Notes under the pieces: generated by a model | Told to the model about the DNA's origin: nothing | Seen by the model: only the letters and a program-made list of their open reading frames with translations | The model's database searches: none | Translations under genes and position numbers: made by a program | Shown: positions 56,701 to 64,000 of the stretch, piece by piece | Layout: each line of letters begins with the position of its first letter | Numbering within the stretch: position 1 is the stretch's first letter | Source: Cheilinus undulatus | Lineage: Eukaryota > Chordata > Actinopteri > Labriformes > Labridae | Assembly (NCBI RefSeq): GCF_018320785.1 | Contig: NC_054867.1 | Span: 30,135,855-30,199,854 of the forward strand | Direction: 5' to 3' | DNA length: 64,000 nt

Positions 56701-59700
56701 AAGTAAATGTAACATAAGAGTTAGTATTTCTGAAGTGTTCAAATTTGTAATGATCTCCATTATTCCAGGAACATTACTTGCATTAAAAGCATTTAATGCA
56801 TATTTTGAAAATATTTGCTTACTTTTGATGCAATCTTACTTTCAAAAAGACATCATGTCCTCTATATTTACCACAAGCGACTTAGTCAAAACAGAGTGAA
56901 CCCTAGTGTTGTAGCTATTCACATCATTTCTTTTGTTTGATAATTTTACATTTATTCATTATTTGTTTGGGGAGAATTTAAGGATTAATTTTTATACAGC
57001 TAATGTTATCGTATAGAGTAATTAATTATTGAGTGGGGCTTTTGTTTTGATATATTTGGTAGTTTTGCACAAGGTGACGTCTATATTATGGGCAGGTAGG
57101 ATAGGATGGGCGTGCACCGGGGAAGGTGAATGGTTTTTTACCAGGAAGGCATGAGTCAGGAAGGCGGAGAACGCCAATTGTTTGTGAGAAGCTTTTGTGA
57201 ATAAACGCCTCAAAAGTTATAATTTTTGCATGGACATTGACATTTTTGATCCTGCGTAAGATCTACTATCCCTGAGCCACAGTGGTCGCTTTGATTTTTT
57301 TTGAGTTTTGAAATTGTTTGTTAATTGAAAAGAACAAATCGCCGCTATACCTAGCAATGCAGATACGCATACCACTGTCAGATAACGATGCTGATACCAT
57401 GCAGAAATACTTGTATTCATAAAACGTTGCTGATATTGAATTCAATATAATTTACAGCATGATGTAAGTCACTCATTATTTGAGCTGGTAGGTTAAGCTG
57501 GAGCAGTGTCTACAGGTACAAACTTTCAAAATATCTTTAAAAACAAGTTAAAGTACAATAAAGTGTTTTTTATGCTTGGTATGAATGAGTGCCCTAAATG
57601 TAAATACCTAACCTGACACGCCAGATGGATTTGTTTCATACATCCATCTGGGAAAGCTTCAATAGGAAACGTTTGAGAAAGGGCTGAGGCTTTGAAAAAA
57701 AAAAAACTAACTTGAGTGTGGTTGGGTGAACGTTCTGTCTGTCACATCTCTATGGGCCAATCAGAGCAACAAAACACGTGACTTAGCCGCTATCAAGCTG
57801 CCCGTGTGCAGTTACTGAGGATTAACACGAAACATGGTGACTATAGACATGTAAGTACTTGACTTTTGTCGTTTTTGAAAAGAAAACAACCCACTGCTGT
57901 TCTTTGTTCTTCTTTTAACGAAGAAATGTCGTCAAGTTGATAAAACTGGTGCTTTAGCAGCATCCATGTAATCTCTTCCTCCATAACTGCACCGGCTCTT
58001 GCTGCTGCTTGTTTACGTCACAACTTTGCTGCACCTGAAAGTACTGCCCCTTGTCGCTGATTGGTACCTGTCACTTTCTAACCAGGCCCAAATGGTTCAG
58101 ATGGGAGCTTTGCAAGATGGATACGCCAGTGAGAAACAAGGAAATGGATGTATCCATCTGCTTTGCAAGGTTAGTAAATACCTGAACTTGGTCTGAAAAC
58201 ACTGGTCTTGTTGCATCTCCAGGGAACAAACACCTTTAAATGTGTTTAAATTAGGGCTGTCAAAAGGTTAGAATTTTATTCGCAATCAATCACACCCTTT
58301 TCCCATTATTTTAGAATTGCACTATTTTGCATTTTAAACCATTTTGGTCTCTTTCTGGATTTTTCTACAGTCTTTAACTAAGGGTAACTGACTTTCTAAT
58401 TGGATACAGGCCTGCTTTTAGAGGCTGATTGTAGATTATAACATGAACTTGACCACAAAAAGGATATTGTTATGGACTGAAAATTAAATAAGAGAACATT
58501 AAAAAGGTCCAGATGACTTCTGACTGGTCCACTGAGCCGTCTGAGTTTTTAAAGTGAAATGAGACATGGAGGAGCAATGGTGGACTTATATCACATCACT
58601 ATGGCTGTAGGGAGATGCTGACGTGTCTTAACCAAAGTGTGTTGTAAGTGATAATCACGCATGTGGTTAATTGCAATTTTTTTAAAAAAGAGCACTAATT
58701 GTTGACCTTAGTTAATTGTGATAAATTTGATAAATCTTAACAGCCCTGGTTTAAACGTGTCCATGGTGTTAATTCTCAGATTGGGGAATAATGTGATAGA
58801 CCTATTGGGAGAAGGTACACTTAAGTCTCATGTGACTGGTTGTAAAGGTGCCAGCTAGAGCCAAAAATGCCAGGGCTAAAATTTCTTTTCAATCTAGCAC
58901 TGGGAGTGTGACTTATTTAGCAAAACAAAATATCAAAGTATGTTTGGGACACAGGCTAAAATATATTGACTGACTATTGTTTGTATTTCTGGAGTATGAC
59001 AGTCTCTTATATCTAACCATATTGTGTAAATAAAAAGGATCCAAAAGTTTTCATTGCATTGGAAATCTGCCCCTCGATTGTTTTGAGAATCAGCTCTAAT
59101 TAGAAAAAAACCTTATAATATATGATTTATTCAAACAGTAACTAAACACTGCCATCATCATAGCGAAATCGTCATAGTAAGAATCTAAGGTATACCCGAG
59201 GAACTCCTAAAAAACATAATACCCAGTGTAAATATGGAAGGTGATACAACCTAAAAGAGAATTTTTCAAGAGATAATATTCGGTCACAACATTACACCTA
59301 ATGTATAAAGCAGAAGTATTTGTGTAGAGGTGTTGAAAGTCTTACCTGGCTGAGTAGCTGCCCATGAAAAATGGTGTTAAGAACCTTTAGCACTTTCTTG
59401 GATAGCTTCCTCTTTGTGATCGGGATAACTATCCTGCGTTTGGACCCCTCTGTGTCCAGCTCTTGCTGCACCTTGTCCAGGAGCTCACACAAGAACTCCT
59501 GAGCGTCCTGCTGGTCATAGCCCCTAAAGGCTGGGATGAGGTTCCACACGGAGTGCAGCATGGCAAAAGGGGACACTAAAGACCACCGGCCTGACCACAT
59601 TACCCTGAAAAGTGTGTGTAATTCATGGCACAGAGACATCTGCTGGCGGGTGGAGCAGCGGGACTCCTTGGGCTGGACCAACTCTGCAGCCTGTGGGGGA

Positions 59701-60758
59701 GGTGGGACACTTTCTTTTTTGCCCAAGGGCAAGTTCCAACTGCCCGCCCTCCCTATACGTCCAAGAGGGCATCCTGCCAGTGATGTGTTACCACTGCTGA
59801 CTACACCTCCTGTCACACCTTTCATCCCTGGGGAGTGATTGGTCTTGGCCAGCAGCTCCTCAGTCTCACACAGGTCCAAAGTGAGAAAACACTCCCTGAA
59901 TTTCTGCAGGTGGCTCAGCACTTGCAATATTGAGTTCATGTAGCATGTGTTTCCCAAGTTGCGCAGACCAGTGACACCTGGAGCCAGTCTCCGGCGGGTT
60001 ACCGTGTGTGTGGAGTAGTATCTCCTCAGTTTAGCAGCTCTGCCATTCTGAGGACTCTTACGGGTCAGGGTTAAGAGGGAAGGCTTCTTGGGAGGAGGGT
60101 GTGGAGGTAGGCGTTCTGGAGGGTCGCGAAATTTGCGAGGAATGAGTGTGATGGTTGAACGTGGCGCCTGAGTGAGAAGCCTAGCACTCTTTCTGGGTGG
60201 GACATTACCAAGCTCTTCCATGAGTCTCCTTTTTACCTCTTTCTTTTGTCTTCTAGCTTCCTCAAGTTTCTCTTTACGTTTGTCCTGCAGTTCCTGGTGT
60301 TTGCTGAACCACACCTGAAACATCTTCCCGAGAAGTGCTTTCCTCCTGTGACGCAGAGCCAGCTGCATGGCGGGCTGTGGCCCACTGTCTCCAACCCAGG
60401 GGGTGCAGTCCCCCCCAGTGGAGGAGCGGAGTGAGCGTCTACCTGGGCTGCGAACAGTAGAGAGCGCTCCTCTGAGGAGTTTGAGGTCACCCTCAGCATT
60501 GTCATTGAGAACATAGTCTCCACAGGCAAAACAGAAGACATCCAGCTCACGCACCTCCATAGCCAGAGGGTGTTGAGACTCCTGAAAGTGTTTGAGTGAG
60601 TGCTCCTCCATGAAACGTCCACAGGCCACGTGGGAACACTTGAGGCAGGCCCACACTGAATCGGTCGTTCTGCAGTCGACACAGTGCCATTTTTGTGGAT
60701 TGAGGATAGAATGGTCCTGGCCCAGACGAAGGCGTCCCACGTGCTTACAACGATCCAT
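53799..60758 (-). CDS. usp49: USP49, ubiquitin carboxyl-terminal hydrolase 49
   Basis: Five coding exons on the minus strand: 60758-59346, 55248-55041, 54470-54362, 54193-53988 and 53902-53799 (stop TAG), 679 residues (human 688). The N-terminal zinc-finger UBP domain has C4, H6, C26, C29, C38, C41, C46, H53, H57, H63, C76 and C79. A basic, coiled linker with PPRKSARLL follows. The USP domain holds catalytic C272 (GNTCYMNS), zinc pairs C474/C477 and C536/C539, H635 (GSGHYTAY) and D653 (HCNDS). [12 protein letters not shown] and NPQKW are USP49-like; USP44 begins MDTCKHVGQLQL. Family role: nuclear deubiquitinase acting on histone H2B and linked to co-transcriptional splicing. Intron 3 uses a GC donor. 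The start was chosen as the first in-frame Met, opening the zinc-finger domain. Confidence 0.95.
55249..59345 (-). other. usp49 intron 1 (coding part), 4.1 kb
   Basis: Between the donor CAG|GTAAG at 59345 and the acceptor TTTTAG at 55249. It contains the 565-bp TAACC-family element and a short CAAAA repeat near 55490. No further exon was seen. Confidence 0.7.
57609..58173. mobile_element. 565-bp element of TAACC/GGTTA family, 9-bp target duplication
   Basis: Starts TAACCTGACACGCCAGATGG and ends ATCTGCTTTGCAAGGTTA. It is flanked by a perfect 9-bp duplication GTAAATACC (57600-57608 and 58174-58182). Each end forms a subterminal hairpin (CCAGATGGAT...ATCCATCTGG at 57621-57651 on the left; GATGGATAC...GTATCCATC on the right). 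The interior has a CCAAT box (GGGCCAATCAGAGC) and a short ATG frame ending at a GTAAGT donor near 57851, resembling the promoter and first exon of a gene. Confidence 0.88.
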
Positions 60759-60800
60759 CTCTCCAGATACACATGTGGCCTCAGTGATAGGACACGCGTC
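60759..60800 (-). other. usp49 5' UTR part of coding exon 1
   Basis: On the minus strand a good acceptor TTGGTTACAG precedes 60800, leaving 42 untranslated bases before the ATG. At least one upstream non-coding exon is therefore likely, probably in the CpG-richer region near 62.6-63.4 kb. Confidence 0.6.
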
Positions 60801-62640
60801 CTGTAACCAAGCAGGAACTCATTCTAGAGAAGGTAAAAAAAAAAGAAATTTCACGTGAAATCACAAAATGACTGTTAACCAACTTCTGCTCTTGTTTTAG
60901 TGCACATTTTGGCCAACATTCCACTGATTTTAAATTCTTATTCTCTGATTCTTATTGATAGCATGTGTTTTAATTTTCCAATGATCAACAGTATCAGAAA
61001 GTAAAGAAGCTTAAAAAAGACAGATCTTCATTTACATTCTCACTCCAAAGCTGCTGCAAGCATGAGGGAGCACGACAGTGATCCAAACAAATTCACAGAT
61101 CAGAATATTTCTATTTTTTAAGTCATGTTTTGCATTGAAGTAGTATTCATGTCTTTGGCGTACAGAGAGCAGTAGAAGTGACGCATATATAGTAAGCAGG
61201 AGATGAATATGCTTGCAATTTTAATGATAAAAAAAATAGGAATTTCCCCTATATCAGAAGCTTAGGAGGACTTCTATTTTTGATGCTGTGGTATCAAAAC
61301 AGGTATCAATAATGTCTTATTTCACTAGCATCATATTAAACTCCAAAATTTCAATCATTACAACCCTATAAGAAGCATTCTGGATTTAATTCTCATAGAA
61401 ACTACTGTGCTGGTACTGTCACAAAGTTAATTAAGCTCTACTTACTGCAAAAGTAGTTTGCTTTATCAGGTTTTGGATAGTACATCACACCATCTGAAGT
61501 GAACTCAAATCCAAAGTCCAGCAAGGTCATCCATGTCTGCTGCCACCATCAGCATCAACAGGAACTCTCTGAAGAACAGGGATGAAGACAAGTGAATCAA
61601 TGCCTGGAAAACCAGATGTGACAGCAAACTTTTATTACACATGGGGCATCAAAGAATGACTGTGTTTTTGCTTTTTACCTCAATTTAGCAAATCATTACA
61701 TATACTATGCGTAAAAGCCACTTGATCAGCAGAAGGCTCAGAGCACATGCTATTATACAATACTCCTTTTCATTTGCTTTGGTTTTTTTTTTTTATTTGG
61801 ATTTTTTCTCCATTTCTTAGAATTTCCCTCCATTTCTTAGAAAGCTTAGACTCAGAGGTAGTTGGTTGTGTAGTGTGGGGTTTACTAGAGGATATGGATT
61901 ATATCCACTTATGTTTCAGTCTCCGCTTCTTAATAAAGAGTATATCTCATAAAGAATAGACAAATTAACACTACACCCACTTCCGCTTGCACCACTACAC
62001 CACTGGGGATAACCAACTGATATTGTAGTTTTGTACTGCATGAGGAACTCTGTAATATTGAGCTGTACTAAATAACTTGACATTAGATAGAATAATCCGT
62101 CTATGTCACTGGAAATTTTAGGTTAAAATACATGACTAATGGTAGCCTGCTGCAATGAAATGGAGACATGGTAAACACAGTTTTAAAGAAATAGTTAACG
62201 CTCTTGAATGGGCTAAAGTACAGGCAGAAATGTTGACATTAAGGAGAATGGCTGTCCATCCATTAAAATAGATGTAATTATTCCATGTAATTGTCTACAT
62301 GCACGGCATCAGCGCTGAGCATGAACCTTTGTTCTTGCTTTTTATTTTCCTCATTGTGTAAATCATCTACTTCTTTTCAAAATAAAAATTTCCAAAGGAA
62401 AAAACATCGATGCAACTGGTTCCGAGTGAGTTGCAAAGCCAGATCGTGCAATTATTTTGAGCCATTGACGCTGTGTCTTTATGACCAAGTGGCGATGGTT
62501 CAAACAAATGTTACAGTATCTTAGCTTTATCCGTCCGTGTTCTAAAGCCTGTTGTCTAAATCCGACTGGCTGGTTCTTATCGCCATGCTAAGCTACCCCA
62601 TCATCACCATGTCCAGCCAGAACAAAGAACAGCAAGAGAG
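60801..62640 (-). other. Putative usp49 5' intron
   Basis: AT-rich sequence with no recognised exon or repeat, between the acceptor at 60801 and the promoter-like block. Open frames here (61747-61959, 62291-62524) lack family matches. Confidence 0.4.
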
Positions 62641-62649
62641 CCACTCTCC

Positions 62650-63420
62650 AGGAACATCCAACAACTTTGTTGGTGTGGGGCAGCCCAGCAACCAATAAGT
62701 TAGCCACCGCTGCTAACCGCTAGCTACCGCAGCTCCGTTTAGGATTAGCGGTGCCTAGCCTTTTTACCGACGTAACTAACGATATATTTTGTTGAGCACT
62801 GATGCTGTGATTGGTACCAATTAGCTAACATTTATGTTATTAGTTTGACACAGAGGCTAGCTTTAGCAGCGAGGCTAACGTGTCTGCTAAGGACAATCGA
62901 AGTTAACCTAACGGTTGTTGTTGGTCGCTAACGTTCACTAACTATTAACACTGTGCGGCTTAGCACGCTAACAAACTGCGCCGTTAACGGTTAAAAACTC
63001 CCCGGTGACTTTCATCACAGAAAGCCGGCTGATAGAGTGCACATAAACCCCAGGCCTTATCCGTATTCATTACTACATTCATAACATCTGATAATGGAAG
63101 AGCTGTGTAACGTTACCATCGCCAACATCCATCCGGTTGGTACACTCAGAGCTGGTTGTTGTCCTCACAGATTGAACAACCCAACTCTCGATCCGAGTCC
63201 AGACCCCGTCGCTCTCATTGGATTGGGACTGAGCGGCAGACGGGCTCTCATTGGCGGATTGGCTGAACAACAGGCAGCACGGTGGACCGTCCGTCCGTCC
63301 ACCCACCGAGGCCACATGGAACAATACCCAACTGAGGCTAGACTGCAAGCCGGGCGAACAGGAAGGCTGCCCCTGAGCGCCTGACCCCAGTGTCCACGAA
63401 AGCCCCGTGCCCGCCCTGCG
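62650..63420. promoter_or_regulatory. Promoter-like region rich in GCTAAC/GTTAGC words, CpG-rich right part
   Basis: From 62695 to 63000 words such as GCTAAC, GTTAGC, GCTAGC and TAACGTTA occur many times on both strands. CpG-rich sequence follows to about 63420. This is the expected place for the usp49 first exon, and possibly a divergent gene to the right. Overlapping frames at 63079-63384 on both strands have no family match. Confidence 0.5.
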
Positions 63421-63896
63421 TCAGCTGGTTTGTGGTAATCTCATAAAATGCATTTGGGGAATGAAGCTTTTAAGCACAGTATAAGCTGAATCCGGTGCAG
63501 AGGCTGCCATGTGGAGGGGACTTAAAAATCAAGAATTGAGGCTTATAATGACTGTGATTCAAGTTAACACAGTGTAACACACAGGCTGAAACTGGTGCCA
63601 AGTGCTAATCCAGCTAAAGGCTGCTGTCTGTACAAACATGGACTTAATACGGAGACGTTTCCGATCATTTTCCTTGGTTCATTTTAAACAAATGTTTTAA
63701 AAATATAATAAAAACATATTTAAAATCTTACTCCCCTTATTCAGCACTTGAAATCATAATTAAAACACTCTTGTGTTCCTCTGCCAGCTTTTTCTGACTT
63801 TCTGTCGGAAATCCTTAGATGCTTGATCCTCGCAAACAATAATTTGGACATTTATGTTGAAGTAGCACTCGCTGCTCCATGTTAAAGTCTTTAAAG

Positions 63897-63928
<32 letters not shown>

Positions 63929-64000
63929 GATAAAAATCTATTTTTTAAAAGTACGTGTATTCTAATGGCTCTTATTTCTCATTATGACACATCAGGACAG
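63421..64000. other. Unassigned right edge with ATT microsatellite
   Basis: No gene recognised. A pure (ATT)n run of about nine units lies at 63900-63928. The remainder is AT-rich. Confidence 0.6.

Noticed and set aside
60233-60772. 179-codon minus-strand frame overlapping usp49
   Set aside because: It is the out-of-frame shadow of the usp49 zinc-finger exon, whose own frame has complete domain motifs.
63079-63384. Overlapping frames of about 90 residues on both strands near the right edge
   Set aside because: No family motif on either strand. GC- and CpG-rich promoter-like DNA produces long open frames by chance; there is no splice or homology support.

Overview
This window is a vertebrate genome segment, most likely a ray-finned (teleost) fish. 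It has intron-rich genes with GT-AG splice sites, AATAAA poly(A) signals and GC-poor introns. It is also crowded with fish-type DNA transposons (Tc1 of Sleeping Beauty type, hAT, MITEs) and L2-type LINE fragments. Five protein-coding genes were identified by reading exons from the sequence and recalling family proteins; no database search was run.

Layout from left to right. (1) ahcyl1 (IRBIT), minus strand: exons 1-4, start codon at 8037, continuing past the left edge. (2) A transposon-rich block at about 10.1-15.2 kb: a fish dispersed repeat, an antisense L2-type LINE, a second LINE fragment, a nearly complete but dead Sleeping Beauty-like Tc1 element, and an 87-bp MITE. (3) srsf3, plus strand, with its RRM, RS domain and a 449-nt poison cassette exon in intron 3. 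(4) cdkn1a (p21), plus strand, with CDK-inhibitor and PCNA-binding motifs. A 618-bp hAT element lies just upstream of its promoter. (5) tmcc2, plus strand, short isoform with coiled coils and two C-terminal membrane segments. (6) usp49, minus strand, a complete 679-residue ubiquitin protease in five coding exons that includes one GC-AG intron. Its promoter-like region lies at about 62.6-63.4 kb.

The srsf3-cdkn1a neighbourhood is also found in mammals (human 6p21), and usp49 is on the same human arm. ahcyl1 and tmcc2 map to human chromosome 1, so the fish order is a rearranged mix. The genes do not form one pathway. srsf3 and cdkn1a both act on proliferation, and usp49 (H2B deubiquitination, co-transcriptional splicing) and srsf3 both touch splicing.

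The most novel-looking item is a small transposon family with TAACC...GGTTA ends and perfect 9-bp target duplications. Two copies are present: 565 bp inside usp49 intron 1, and an 87-bp deletion derivative upstream of srsf3. Other points of interest are the srsf3 poison exon, a C-poor tandem array with a unit of about 150 bp at 47.3-48.2 kb, a perfect 18-bp hairpin at 49.6 kb, and CpG-rich non-coding blocks around cdkn1a.
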